Part shown: positions 1 to 12,588 of the stretch, piece by piece | Layout of the letters: each line of letters opens with the position of its first letter | Numbering within the stretch: the stretch's first letter is position 1 | Origin: Tanytarsus gracilentus | Lineage: Eukaryota > Arthropoda > Insecta > Diptera > Chironomidae | Length of the DNA: 64,000 nucleotides | Reading direction: 5' to 3' | NCBI GenBank assembly: GCA_038502055.1 | Contig: JAXRKN010000035.1 | Location: 434,001-498,000 of the forward strand | The notes under the pieces: generated by a model | The model's input: the letters and a program-made list of their open reading frames with translations, nothing else | Told to the model about the DNA's origin: nothing | Database searches by the model: none | Made by a program: the position numbers and the translations under genes

Positions 1-3000
1 AGGACAAGCGATGAAATATGTTGAAGGTGAAAGTTGCTGTTGGCACTGCTTCAACTGTACGACATACCAAATTGTCAATCCACGCGATCCGACGCAGTGT
101 CTCATGTGTCCATGGGGCACGCTGCCGAACAAGGACAAGGAATTTTGTGATGACATACCCGAGGTGTATTTGCAGGCTGACTCGTGGTGGGCTGTCGGTG
201 CTATGACATTCGGTTTGATTGGCATTTGCATCACCGTGTTTGTTATTGGAATATTTTTGAGGTAAAATTCTGAGATTTTTTTACGAGTGATTTAATTATG
301 AAAATTTTATGTTGCAGGAACAATGACACACCCGTCGTGAGGGCGTCAGGTCGAGAACTTTCATATGTTCTTCTTGGCGGAATTCTCATGTGCTATTTAG
401 TGACATTTAGCTTTGTACTAAAACCAACTGATTTTACGTGCGGATTGCAGCGGTGAGTTTGAAGTTTATTAAAATATACAGAGATGGACAATTACAAAAA
501 AAATTAAGTTTCATGTAATTTTAATTTATTTTTGGAAAATTACATGAATTTTGTATGAAAATGTAGTTAATTAATTTATTGAATTAAATTCGATTCAGCG
601 ATGGGTAATTACAAAAAAAAATTTGCAATATAATTTAATTTTGGGAAATTAACATTAATTCTATATTAAATTTACATGAATTTTGCATGAAATTTACATT
701 AATTTTGTATGAAAATGAAATTAAAAAAAATTAAATTTTTGTAATGTTATTTTTCCTCGATTTCAATGTAATTGCCCATCTCTGGTAATGTAAATTAATT
801 TTTCCTAAATTACAATGTAATTTTCTATCTCTGTAAAAAAATTAAAAAATATTATTTTTAAAAATATTTAAAATATTTCTTAAATCAAACTCAGAAAGTT
901 TTAAAATTTATATTTTTCGAGTCTCTAAATCATTTTTATTTAATCCTTAAAACACGACATTTTTAACGACCCTCTAAACCGCCTTTATTGTTATGTTTTT
1001 ACGAATATTTTTTTGACATCCAAAACAAACTGAAATTTATGTTTTTTCTTTCCCGAAACTAAAATTTGTCGCATATATTTTTTTAAAAGGCAGCGGCTAA
1101 AACTTTTATGAAAGCGATTTAATGAAAATTTATTGAAATTTGCTTTGGCTCTCTCATGGGCAATATTGTCGGTATTTTTAGTGCCGTTGTGAAAGCAGTT
1201 ATGGAACATTCTGTAATGTTTCGGATGTTATTTTTTGTGGTAGATGGGAAGCTTAGATTTAAAGAGAGAAATATTGTGAGTAGATTTTAGATTAAAGTTT
1301 ATGGAGAGAAATTTTGCTTTAAAACTTTTATTGTGGTGAAATAAATTTTAAACGCTAAAACGAGTCACGCGAGTGTTAAATGTCAAATTTAAATCAAATT
1401 AATTTTTATTTCATCATAAAAAAGATTTTTTAATTTAATTCGTCGGTAATAAGTTATGGCTTAATTGTTCCTTTTTTAAACATCTGGATGTGAGAAAAAA
1501 ATTTGCTTGCATGAGATTAAAATTCACATCCGCCAAAAAATGCATTAATCATCAAAATTTTTTTCATATTTTTTTATCTCCTCGACAAAAACTTTCATGA
1601 CAACTCCACAAAACATCAACACTCAACTTCTCAATTTATTTATTTAATTCGAGGATGTTAACAATTTAAACAAACAGTGCAAAATAAATCCGACTACATA
1701 AAAAACAAACTTCAGCTATTTTGAATATTCTCTTTTTGTAATATTTTAATTTCCATCCTTCCTTCCGCTGTATCGCATCGTCAATAAATTAAAAGCTTTG
1801 GCGTTTAACAACGGAAACAGTTACAATGTGGACAGCTTAAAAGCCCTCGGACCACTTTTGCCATAAATTTTACATGCGCTCTCAGCGAGTGAGAGAAAAG
1901 CTGCGAATAAATTTCGCAAAATTTACTGAGTAAATTTACATTTTTCGTGAGTTGAAACATCATGAACAGATAACGTGAGAGCGGTTGATAAGATTTGAGG
2001 ATTTCAAAATTTTAAATTTACGACTGAAAAATTTAACAACAATTTTGAAAAATTCTAAAATATTTTTAAATCATTTTGAAAAATTTAAAAATAATTTTGG
2101 AAAGTTTTAAAATTCTAAAAAAATTTGAAAATAATTTTGGAAATCAAAAATAATTAAAAAATTTCAAATTTATTTTGAAAAATTCAAAAATATTTTTAGA
2201 AATTCTCAAATCTTAAATTAATTTAATTCGCTCAATATCGTCAATTAATTAATTATGATCAAAAACTTCCTCCACAATTCTTATTTACGTTCACCATCAA
2301 CTTCTCTATCGATTTTCTCCAAATTTGTCGAGTCACAATGTTTTCACGTTTAATTCAATCATCCGCACCTCCGATAGACGAATTTTTCTATGCTGTCGAG
2401 TAATTAATTAAGGATGAAGAGGACTTTAATTATTTTTTTCGCGAGCTTTTCCTGCCTGTCACATTTGACGTGAAGGTTTTTATTGATTTTTTGGCGAAAA
2501 ACATTTCGATCATTTGTCAATATCAAGAAATTGAGGAGTGAGTGAGCTGCGTTTAAACGCATACATGAATATGAACAGGTTTTCAGACACGTCGAGCACG
2601 AAAATCAATCAATCAAGTGATGATAACCGAGTGCTTGATGTTTATTGATCGAGAAGAGTTTTATGGGAGATTTTGGTGAAATTTAAGAGTTTCGGACATT
2701 AATTTTATTATTTTCTAGGTAAAATTTAGGTTTTAGGGGTGCACCCGGGTGCCAGAATTTTATACCACATGAAAATTTTTAAATCTGACACATGTCGAGA
2801 CCATTAACAAATATTTTCCCACCTTCCAAGAAGTAATTTATACCTTTTAGCTTATTTCCTTAGAATTTCCAAGAAATCCCAATCAACTTTTCTTATTTTC
2901 CTCTTTTTCACCATCGATTTTTCATCTCAATGTCGAAGAGTATTTTTCTTTTCGCAACGATATGCGTAAAAAATGAATTGTCTCTCATCGAGTTTGTTTA

Positions 3001-6000
3001 CTCATCAATCATGCAGCCTAGAAAAGTATTCGAATCGATTTGTCGAAAGAAAAAAGAAACTTTTCTATTTTTAAAAGAGGATTTATGGGAAAAAGGCAGC
3101 AAGATGAGAGGATTGAAGTGTTTTGTGATGATATGAACTTTATTGCGGAATCTTTGAGAGGGTTTTAGAGAGAAATGATGGTTTAAAAATGTTTGAAAGC
3201 TTTTAGAAAGAAATTAGCTTGTAAAAGTTTGAAAATTTTATTTTGAAGGAAAAATTGTGAGAAATTAAAAAAATCTTCTTTTAAAATTCAAAGCTGAATT
3301 CTTGAATAATTTTCATAAATACTCAATTGCTATTTTATTGAAGTGCCATAAATTATTCATAAAGAAGAAGCAAAGATGAATTTACGCATCTTATGCTAGG
3401 CTCCAAGTCATTTTCGAGATGCTCGTTTAGATTTATTTCGCCTAAAACTTATGTCGAATTCACAACATGAAATTTCTCCGTAAATGACGTGAACGTCGAG
3501 ATTATGAATTTGTTTGTGAACATGCTTTGAATATTTTTTGGGATGTCGATGATCGAAATCAATTTGTAGACTTTGAATATTTAATCAGAATTTATGAGGA
3601 GAGGAAAAATTTATTTATTTAAAAAAAATTTTAAAAATTTTAATAATTTTTTTAAAATAAATTAAAAATTTTTCAAAAAATATTTTTAGATTTTTTTCAA
3701 AAATTATTTAAATAATATTTTCTTTTTTTGATTTTCTTTCAAATTTTTTTTTCACTCACTTAAATCAAAATTTTCCCCCAACTTTCTCCTAAAATATTTT
3801 TCTACCCTTATATCATCCAATTTCCCTTCTTATTTATATTTTAATCCCATTTAATTTAATTCATACCAAATTTGACCCTTCAATAAAACTTTTATCTCCT
3901 CTTTTTCGAGTTCAAACCCGCATCATTTGCAAATAAATAAAACTTCCAACAAAATCGAGAGCACAAAATAGTTTCGAAACTTTCTGAGGGTTGAAAAGAT
4001 TCCGAAAAAACTTTTTCCTCCGAGTGTGAAAGAAAAATTTAAATTATTTTCTCTTCTTTACAGTTTCGGTGCCGGTTTTTGCTTCACAGTTGTCTACGCA
4101 GCTTTGCTAACGAAAACAAATAGAATCGCTAGGATTTTTAAAGCTGGAAGTCAGACGGCAAAAAGACCGTCATTCATCTCTCCAAAGTCGCAACTCATCA
4201 TTTGCAGTTTTCTGATATCGATACAGGTGAGAATTAAGAGAATTTCAATAGGAGTTCTCAGGTTCGGAAATTTACGGGAATCGCAATTAATATTGAATTC
4301 TAGATTTTCTTTAAAATTTTTGAATTTTTTTGATTTAAATTATTTTCGGGATTTTATTAATATTTCCCGGTAATAAGTGAACCTCTAAATAAAATTCCCG
4401 GGAATCGCAAATACAATTAAATTCTAGATTTTATTAAAAAATATAATTTTCATAATTAAAAAATGACTTGGTATTATAAAAAAAATTCCCGGTAATAAGT
4501 GAACCACTAATTCACAAATAAAATTCTCCTTCAGGTGCTCATAAATGTGATATGGATGCTGATCTCACCGACGCACGCAAAGCCCCATTATCCGACCCGT
4601 GAGGACAATCACTTGGTGTGCGACTCTCATATTGACGCTTCCTACATGATCGCCTTCTTCTTTCCCATCTTGCTCATTGTCGTGTGCACAATTTATGCCG
4701 TGTTGACACGCAAAATACCCGAAGCGTTCAATGAGTCGAAGCACATTGGCTTCACAATGTATACGACATGCGTCATTTGGCTCGCATTTGTGCCACTTTA
4801 CTTTGCAACTGCTAATCATGTCCCGCTGAGAATTACGTCAATGTCGGTCACAATTAGCTTATCGGCCAGTGTCACGATGGCTTGTTTGTTCACTCCGAAG
4901 GTAATTAAAAGAAATTTTAAATTGAATTGAAATAAAATTAATAAATTTTTAGCTCTACATAATTCTCGTTCGTCCTGAGCGCAATGTGCGTCAGAGTATG
5001 ATGGCAGCAAATCGACTAAAAGGACTCAGTAAACCTCCTCAGACTGGATCAACATCGATGATGTCAACGGTGATGGTCACCGTGACAACCTGCAATCAAA
5101 AGGAAAAAATTCAGCGGCACATGTCGATCGTTGATCCTAAAACGTCGACTTATTCTGGTAAAAAATTGGGTTTTGCCTAAATTTGGGTTTTTTCACTTTT
5201 TAAATTTTACTCATTTTTAGGTTTAACACATTTGTGGGTTTTGCTCATTTTATGGTTTTGTCGATTTGTAATTTTTGCCTAATTATGGGTTTTGTTCAGT
5301 TTTGGCTAATTATGGGTTTTACCCATTTATTAGTTTTTACCCCATTAAAAATTTTACAGTTTTAAAAATTTGATTCTTAAATGGGTAAAAATTACCCAAT
5401 CAATATTTTCTAATAAAAAATACACAAATTTGAAATTTAGGCAATATTTCCTTAGGGTAATATAAACCTCCCCCTCTAATTAATAATTTAACACCTTAAA
5501 AATTAATTTAATTCAATTTTCCACCTCAAGTGCACTCGACAAATCAAATTACCCATTCCACACACTCAATAATTCACATTTCAAGCTCTAATTGAAAATT
5601 ATCCTGCACATGACAACTCAAAATTAATAATTTTCACATCTCATTCACAGCCGAGAATACAAGTCTGAATAACAACAACAACAATAGTCTGATAGCAAAT
5701 CAAACGATAACTTACACCGACAAATCAACGCAAACGCAAGTCAGCGAGGAAACGAATGACTCAAAAATTGCCGAAACTCAAACGGAAGTGTCGACCGACG
5801 TTCCGCATGAGACAATTTGCTGCCTCAATGGCATTCCCTATGTTGATCAAAGCATGACACCGCCGGTAGTTCATCGCGTCCCGACGGAAAATTGCAACGG
5901 CGGCGAAAATCATGTCGAGTCAAAAAATCCATTTTTAAATGAAAACTCGCAAGTAGTCGAGACCACAAATGTTCAGTCGAGTCAACTCGATAATGGCGAT

Positions 6001-6042
6001 GTGCCGCATGACAATTGTGAAAATTCAATCGAGGTTTTATAG
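1..6042 (+). CDS. mGluR: Metabotropic glutamate receptor (class C GPCR), 3' part
   Basis: A G-protein-coupled glutamate receptor of the plasma membrane, cut by the left edge. Exons join in phase as 1-261, 318-452, 4064-4226, 4535-4900, 4953-5157 and 5651-6042 (506 residues visible). They encode the end of the cysteine-rich domain (CCWHCFNCT, CLMCPWG), TM1 (WWAVGAMTFGLIG), the conserved NNDTPVVRASGRELSYVLL loop/TM2, TM3 with TKTNRIARIF, the FISPKSQL loop and TM4. TM5, TM6 (GFTMYTTCVIWLAFVPLYF) and TM7 (SVTISLSASVTMACLF) follow. The cytoplasmic tail begins RPERNVRQSMM and is low-complexity, with an Asn run and many Ser/Thr. The membrane core matches insect mGluR/mGluRA closely. The ligand-binding Venus-flytrap domain lies outside the window. 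All splice sites are GT-AG with consistent phase. Confidence 0.95.
453..4063 (+). other. 3.6-kb mGluR intron
   Basis: A single large intron between the TM2 and TM3 exons. Apart from the MITE-like block at 479-833 it is A+T-rich unique sequence with no open frame that looks like an exon. A short G+C-rich palindromic patch (GGGTGCACCCGGGTGCC) sits near 2736-2752. Nothing else was recognised. Confidence 0.7.
479..833. repeat. MITE-like nested inverted repeat in mGluR intron
   Basis: The block starts CAGAGATGGACAATTAC (479-495) and ends with the near complement GTAATTTTCTATCTCTG (817-833). An inner pair lies at about 596-613 and 768-784 (GTAATTGCCCATCTCTG). The interior is repeated A+T-rich text with ACATGAATTTTGTATGAAAATG motifs. 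A degenerate second copy lies at 24309-24446. This is consistent with a non-autonomous TIR element; no coding capacity was seen. Confidence 0.6.
5160..5350. repeat. Imperfect tandem repeat in last mGluR intron
   Basis: Degenerate repeats built on ATTTTGGGTTTTGCC / AATTATGGGTTTTGC fill the first part of the last mGluR intron. Periodicity is irregular. This looks like a decayed simple repeat. Confidence 0.5.
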
Positions 6043-8502
6043 CAAGAGAGGGATGGAAACTTTATATGATCGGATAGCGAGAAAAATGGAAAGAGAAAAG
6101 CGATTGTTGTGTGACTTTATAGGTGATTTTTTGGGGTTAGAGAAAATGAAGGTTGAAAGTGAGTTTAAGGTGAGTTCAGTTAATTTTTAATTTAATTTAT
6201 ATTTTAAAATGCTTAAATTAATTTTTAACGTTAAAATTAAGTTTGAACCTGAATTTAATTTCAAAATGCCAAAATTAGGGTTTAAACCCAAAACTAAATA
6301 TAAACCCTAAAATTAGGTTTTAACCTCAAATTAATTTTAAAACATTAAAATAACGGTTTAACACAAAATTTATTTAAAAAGTTAAATTTAAGTTTAAACC
6401 AAAATTTAAACATTTTTACCAACCCAAAATTAGTAATAAAATACACAAAAATAAATTTTAAAGCTAAAATTCAAAATAACAAAAAAATATTTTCAAACTC
6501 TCCACTACATAAAACTAAAACCCAACTCTTGATGATGTTTTCAGCCCATTTTGATTTGCGCTCATCTGCATCATCAAATGCAATTCATGCAACCGCATAA
6601 GTGTGGCTCAGAGTGCTCAAAATGCAAATTGAAACCTAATTTACAAACTCAAAACTGGCATCGGCAATTAAATCTCGAGAGAGAGGGAAGAAATTTGAAT
6701 TATTTTCAATGGCTGGCAAATTTATGCATGCATGGGATTTGAGTAATTAGCTTTGTTGTGTCGATGATTTGTGTTGTGATACCATGGTTGATGCAGTTGA
6801 TTGATTTAATTACTTTTCGGTGTGCGCTCATTAGGGAAATTACATGCGGATGTGTGTTGATGACAACATGGTGGGATTTCGGTAATTACGACACTCGGGG
6901 GAATTTAATTAGTTTCTAATCTCTCCAGATCTTTAGCTGCCAACATCTGGTTGTGTTTGCTTTAATAAACCATCCGAATTTCCAATAAACATTTCACACA
7001 CGCGAAATTGCAATAAAAAGATGAAAACAAAAAATTATTCCGCTCATAATTGAATTTCTTTCAATCTTCCACTCAGTGCACGTGTTGTGTTGAGTTTTCT
7101 TTTCGGTGCTATAAAGATGGGCAAAAAGAATGATGAAATGCTTTTACGTTGTGTGAATTTCGAGTTGGATTTCGCTTTGAGGGATTTTTCACTCTTTTTT
7201 ATACTTGCTTGAAAATCATCATGTCTGATTTTTAAGGTCAGTGAGGTTATTGAATTTAAATGTGTCTTCTCTAGTTTTTGACTTTCATCTGTTGAAATTT
7301 GAATTTAAAACGACCGTTAATATTTTAATATTAATTTTGTCAGGAATTTTGTTTAAATTTTTAAAAAAAATATTAAAATTTAAAATCTAAAAATTAAAAA
7401 GGAAAATTTAAAAAAGTTACTTTTATCAAATATTATTTTTTATTTTAGTTGAAAAATTTATTAAGAAAAATCGAAAAAATAAAGGGGAAAAGTTTTAAAA
7501 GTTTTTTTATCAAAAATTATTTATATTTTCGTTCAGAACTGTAAAGATTACGAGTCGAGATAAATGTTGAATTTAAATGAGAAATGAAGTTTCATGTTTT
7601 TGCAATAAATTTATTTTGTCTTTTTCGCATTTTAAACCTCACATAAAAATTTTAAAAAATAATTTTATCACATCTTGGACACAATATTTTTGTTAAATAA
7701 AATTTACCCTAGTGGGAAACAAGAAAACTTTTCAGTTGAGAAAAAAGCAAAGAAGAAGATTTTTCAATTTTTAAAAATACGTTACAAAGATTTACATTGA
7801 AAAATTATCAAATTTTCGTAAAGTATATTTAAAATTTAAAGTTTATTCGGACATAATTTATGAATTAAAAATATACGTTAACTGCTTTTCTCCTCTTTTT
7901 TTATACACTCAACTCTTTTATTCTCTCGAGTGAATATTTTGCCTCCGCATGACTTTGAATGAACTTTTCTTCTCTCTTTTATGGCTTTCAAACGATAATC
8001 GCTTAATGTGTGAGGGAATTTTCTCATTTTTAAAAGATTTTTCATGAGTCATGTGGGAAAAATTTGTGAAGAGACGACGAAAGAAGCTTATCGTCATGCT
8101 TTCATTTACATTTTAGTATGCGATTGATGGAATAGCATGACATGAGGGTTGGATTCGATTGAGAATTATTGAAAAGAAAATTAAAATTAAAATTTTTAAT
8201 GAAGGAAAAAATTTTAAAACGAATTTCATAAAATATAAAATAAAAATAAATTAAAAGAAAAGTTTACAAAATATAATGTAAACCAAATTTACCATTAAAT
8301 TTGATGTTTTTCGGATGATAAGGAAGATATTATATTATAAAATGAGTCTGATTGAGTACTCTGAAGATGACATATCGTATGTCGAAATAATTATAAGTTT
8401 CAATAAAAAATAAAAAATAAGGGAATTTAATTTTTTTTTTATTTAATAAATAAATTATTTAAAAAATAAACCAAATTTCATAGAAAATCAAAACTCAAGA
8501 AA
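6043..8502. other. Intergenic, mGluR 3' side to zinc-finger gene A
   Basis: This contains the presumed mGluR 3'UTR, then repetitive A+T-rich text at about 6200-6440 (AAACCCTAAAATTAGG-like motifs), then unique sequence. A TACGTTA-family repeat lies at 7705-7890. Short frames here (for example 6551-6742) show no domain or splice support. Confidence 0.6.
7705..7890. repeat. TACGTTA-family dispersed repeat, copy 1
   Basis: It reads CCTAGTGGGAAACAAG, then AAAACTTTTCAGTTGAG, then GCAAAGAAGAAGATTTTTCA, then TTTAAAAATACGTTAC. An ATACGTTAACT motif closes the block. The same order of motifs occurs at 59911-59995 and 60039-60120, and inverted at about 16790-16870. Confidence 0.5.
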
Positions 8503-9936
8503 TTAAGTCAAAAAATTTTTTAAATGTTTTTTCAAAATGTGATCTTTGAGATGGCATTTTCGAGCACTTTTAAATTGACAGTGATCGCATTGAAATTTTT
8601 TCGTGATACTTTTGCAATCATACTTTAAATGTTTTCTGTAATATTTTTCATTTTTGAGAACTGATGGACATTTTTGACATTTTATAGCATTCGGCAAAGT
8701 TTTAAATTTTTCATCATTTTTCTGGTGGTAATTTAAATGTCTCTCAAAATGTGTTTTAAAATCAGTTTTGAAATCGCATCGATCGCATTTGAGATTTTTT
8801 TCTCGATTTTCATCGTGAATTTTCAAATGATTTTTAATATTACTTTTTGATGTTGATTGATGTCCACAAATTTGACATTTAAACTGCTCTGGATTTTCGT
8901 GAAATTTCATGTGAAAGTTGAGATCACTTTGAAGTGAAAATTTCCTAGCACAAAATTTGCATTCAAATCTTTTAATTTTGTGAGTTCTCTCATGTAATTT
9001 TAAAAGATGAGAATTTCTGTAAATTTTGTGACAAATTTGACATTCGACTTCGACTTCATTTTGATTGTGATAAAATTTCATGTGATGCCATAAACTTGCA
9101 AGTCTAATTTTGATACGACAAATTTTGCATTCAACTTTATGAATTGCATGAGCAAGAACGTGACGTCTGATGTCTTTCAAATTGTTAAATTCTTTTTCAC
9201 ATTGATCGCAAGAATATTTTTTGGTGTGGTTGAAATATTTCAGATGTTTTGTCAAAAAAATTTTTGATGAAAATTTTTCATTGCAAATGTCGCAATAAAG
9301 CCAATCAACTTTTAATTCCTCAGCATGAAATTTTTTTAAATGTGAAGAGAGAGTTGACTGTTTGGAGTAACTTGAGCTGCAGAAATTACAAAAATGTCTT
9401 TGATTTTTCTTCACACATTTGTGAACTTCAAATTTTCCTTTCATTTGAAAAGTTTTCTCGCATTTTTTGCATTCATAACTTGACGGTAGAAAGTGAAGTT
9501 CGGTGTGTCTAGTTAAAGAATCTTTCGTTGAAAAATATTTTTGACAAATTTGACATTGAAATTTGCTGAATTTTGTTAATTTTCCTCCAGTTTGTGCGAT
9601 CACACTTCTTGTCACTTCCATCTTGACTTTTACTTTCGGCATTTCTGGCTCCTTCACAGGTAGAAAATAAAAATTTCTCTCTGGATCTTTCTTGACGACT
9701 TTTCTTTCATTTTCATCAACTTTCGACTCGACTTTCACTAAATCACAAAATTCTTTCTCGTCTTCTTCTTTTATCAAATTCGGAAATTCTTTTCTCGCAT
9801 CACGAACTAAAATTTTCGCTTTCTTCAAAACAATTTCCGATGTTGAGCTTGAAATTGCTTCGATCGAGATGTTTTCATTATATTCAGGTTCCTTCTTGAT
9901 GTTTTGATGATCTTCAGGTTCCTTTTTGACTTCCAT
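8503..9936 (-). CDS. C2H2 zinc-finger protein A (12 fingers), tandem duplicate
   Basis: A single-exon, 477-residue presumed nuclear DNA-binding protein. Residues 1-125 are acidic/basic linker with repeated KKEPE/KKDPE and several psi-K-x-E (SUMO-type) matches near residues 4, 14, 56, 68, 82 and 105. There is no ZAD or BTB domain. From about residue 126 to the end run 12 zinc fingers, ten C2H2 plus two ending in Cys (finger 2 FEVHKC, finger 11 HLKYDC). Linkers are mostly not TGEKP-type. The start is the ATG at 9934-9936, conserved in the paralogue at 12589-14016. The two are nearly identical over the first 109 residues but differ at finger helix positions, so target preferences probably differ. 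The actual target is unknown. Confidence 0.9.
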   Translation of the reverse strand: MEVKKEPEDHQNIKKEPEYNENISIEAISSSTSEIVLKKAKILVRDARKEFPNLIKEEDEKEFCDLVKVESKVDENERKVVKKDPERNFYFLPVKEPEMPKVKVKMEVTRSVIAQTGGKLTKFSKFQCQICQKYFSTKDSLTRHTELHFLPSSYECKKCEKTFQMKGKFEVHKCVKKNQRHFCNFCSSSYSKQSTLSSHLKKFHAEELKVDWLYCDICNEKFSSKIFLTKHLKYFNHTKKYSCDQCEKEFNNLKDIRRHVLAHAIHKVECKICRIKIRLASLWHHMKFYHNQNEVEVECQICHKIYRNSHLLKLHERTHKIKRFECKFCARKFSLQSDLNFHMKFHENPEQFKCQICGHQSTSKSNIKNHLKIHDENREKNLKCDRCDFKTDFKTHFERHLNYHQKNDEKFKTLPNAIKCQKCPSVLKNEKYYRKHLKYDCKSITKKFQCDHCQFKSARKCHLKDHILKKHLKNFLT

Positions 9937-10278
9937 TGTTGATTAATTATTTCAAGTTGTTCACACTTCAAAGTTTAAAGTTTAAATGAGAAATAAAAAT
10001 TAATTTACGATTTCAAAAGTTTTTTTGTTGACTAAAAGTTGTTCAGCTAAGAAGAAGATTTTGTTGATAAAAAATATTTGAAATACAAAAATACGTTACT
10101 TTTAATTTTGTAACTTTTTTAAATAAAATTTATTGTGTTAAAATTTTAATTTTAATTACAAACTCATTAACTTGAGTGTAAGTTTGATTTTTTTTGCCGA
10201 TTTTTTTTATGTTCTGATCTCGAAAAACTTTCATTACTTTTTTATTTCGTGAAAAATCTTAACGATCGATCAAACATT

Positions 10279-10320
10279 ATCTGAGTCATGAACTAATACA
10301 TGAGAAACAAATCTTATAAG
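10279..10320 (-). promoter_or_regulatory. Candidate core promoter, zinc-finger gene A
   Basis: On the minus strand a TATAAG box (T at 10318) lies 36 bp before the A of an initiator-like TCAGAT (A at 10282). Both elements and their spacing are kept in the duplicate at 14354-14395. The spacing is slightly longer than the usual 30-31 bp, so this is a hypothesis. Confidence 0.35.
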
Positions 10321-10335
10321 AATCAAACTCTCAAT

Positions 10336-12588
10336 ATTCAAACTAGAATTTTCTAATTTTTTGTGGTTTAAAAATATTTTAAAACCTGCAAAAATAAATT
10401 TCAAACCACAAAAAAATCTGATTAAATTTTTCTTCAAATCTTCATTCAAATTTCAACCCAATGTTACTTTTCTCATCTCATCCTTCACCACCTCGCTTAA
10501 TTCGCTTTTCTTTTATTTTCTCTCATTTTGTTTATTTTTGTTTGAAATTAAATTTTCTTCTTTTTCGCGAAAAAAAAAGATTCATTGAGATTTTTTTTGT
10601 GTTTCCTCGATTGTAATCAAGAAAAAGTTTTTTTTGTTTTGTTGATGGAATTTGAGAAGTAATTGGATGAAATAAGTGAGGCAAGAATGAAGACAAAGAA
10701 AAAATTATTTCAAATTCAATCGAGATGAAAAATTTGATTAAAAGAATTTTTTTTGGATTTTAAATTAAAATTTTTAGGTTAAAAATTTATTTTTCTTTTC
10801 ATGAAAATTTTAAAATCAAAAATTCTTTGCTAAATTAGTCAAAATTTATGAATCTAGAGAAAAGACCAAAAAAATTAAAATTGAAAAAAAATTTTTATCT
10901 ATTTTTGAGGGTTTTAGAATTGGAAATTTTTTTTTTAAAAGTATAAGGAATTTTTGTTTGTTTTTGTTTTATTTAACCTGTTGGAATGGAATACCGCCTG
11001 CTCCAAAAAAAAAATTTTTTTTTTGTATTGATGAAGGGTTCTATTTAACCGCGCTGGACTTCAAAAAAAATTTTTTTTAATTAATTTAGAAAAAATGATT
11101 TTGGGGTTCTGTAAATTTTGGGTAAAACTACGAAATTTTGGGTCGCCACCCTAATTTTTTTCCCAATGAACAGAAAAATTTAAATTATTTTTCATAACTC
11201 GAAAATCTTTTCAAGCAAATATTTAAACTTCATGTGGGTTGAGATAAAAAAAGTAATTTGGCGCTCAACACATTTCTCATGTGAGTCTTCGCGTGTTTTC
11301 ACTGGAATTTGAACTCGAATTCATTTCGTTAAAAAAACTCAAATAAAAAGTTAAGGCGGAAAAAATTTTGAGCAATTTTTTATGTTGAAATTATTTTTAT
11401 CCTAAAATTTTTGTATTTAATGAAAAAAAATCAAAATAAATATTAATTTTTCTTTTTATTTTCTTCAACAGGTTTAAAAAAATGAGACACGAAGTTATGA
11501 AAGAATTTTCAAGTTGCAGACAAAAAAATGTTAAAAAATTGCCAAAGTCACGACACAAAATATTTAGCAATTAAGAAAATTATTGAATAAAAATACGTAA
11601 ATAAAATTTTGTGAATTTATCAAGAAAAGTTGCTGTCAAAAATTAATTGAAAGCGCTTTAATTGTTTGTAAAATGAATAAAAAATAATTAAACACAAAAA
11701 AAATGAAATTTAAACTTTCCAGCTTGAATCATTCGAAGAAAATCACCAACAGAAAAAATGGTCGAAAAGATGAAAAATTATGAATTTATTCTGGCAAACT
11801 TAAATAAATCGTGATATTAATGTTAGTTAAAAAATCTTTAAGGAAAATTTAATGTTCAATGTTAAATCTTTAGATCAAAAAAAATATTTATCTGATAAAA
11901 AAATTTAATCAAAAATTTCGCAATCTTAAAAATAGCTTTTAAAAATATTTCATTACTGACTTTTTGAAATTCTAAAAACTTTGTTAAAAATCTGTAAATA
12001 AAATTTATCCGATTGATTGAATTATTACTATGAGGTAGCGCTCTCTGTCCTGACGCACTTTTCCTGTACATAAAATTTATCTCGAAAAAATTGCCGGAGA
12101 ATTGAAAAATCTTTAATGGTGAATCTTCAAAAAATTGAAAAAAATTTAAGAAAATTTGTAAACTTAAAAGTCTTTTCTGTAAATCAAAAACAAAGAAATT
12201 AATGGAAATTTCGTGTGGTAATAAATTAAAATTCAAGCTCACTTTCTTCTTGTAAATAAAATTAGAAAGAAATCTCATCAAAAAAAGCATCAACTTTGTA
12301 GTTTTAAAAAATTGTTTTATTCAAAAAATTGTAAATAAGTTTAAGAAATCTGTAAAGAAAAAATAAAAAAAAATTTTAAAGAAAATTTTCAAAAAACTTT
12401 AAAAAATAAGATAAAATTAAAATAGTCGTGAATTTTAAAGAATTTATTTTTGATTAATTGTTTTTTTAAATAAATATTTTTGAACAAAATTTTTCTGTTA
12501 ATTTCATAAAGTTAGGAATAAATTTTTGTCGATCTTTATTTCAAAGTTTTTAAAATCTTTATGGCCATAAATGGGTTGCATTAATAAT
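10336..12588. other. Spacer between the zinc-finger duplicates
   Basis: Very A+T-rich. Two A-run/T-run junctions lie near 11005-11025 and 11063-11080, each after a short G+C-richer phrase (GGAATACCGCCTGCTCC, ACCGCGCTGGACTTC). A 143-codon minus-strand frame at 11862-12293 is Phe/Ile/Lys-rich with no recognisable domain and is probably chance. Confidence 0.5.

Larger units (their letters stand above)
8503..10335. repeat. Segmental duplication, copy 1 (zinc-finger A unit)
   Basis: Coding sequence and about 400 bp of upstream flank align almost base for base with 12589-14415. The upstream similarity continues through TTGTTGACTAAAAGTTG, a TACGTTAC motif and AACTAATACATGA, and fades near 10335. 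Downstream of the stop codons the similarity ends quickly. Confidence 0.85.

Noticed and set aside
2736..2752. GGGTGCACCCGGGTGCC in the mGluR intron considered as a tRNA or binding site
   Set aside because: There is no cloverleaf or B-box context around it; it is just a short G+C palindrome.
6551..6742. Cys-containing 63-codon frame after mGluR (HKCGSECSKCKLK)
   Set aside because: It looked like a small metal-binding peptide, but there is no signal peptide, no second exon and no paralogue. Probably chance in the 3' flank.
11862..12293. 143-codon minus-strand frame between the zinc-finger genes
   Set aside because: Composition is Phe/Ile/Lys-driven by A/T bias. There is no domain, and similar short phrases recur as simple repeats on the plus strand.
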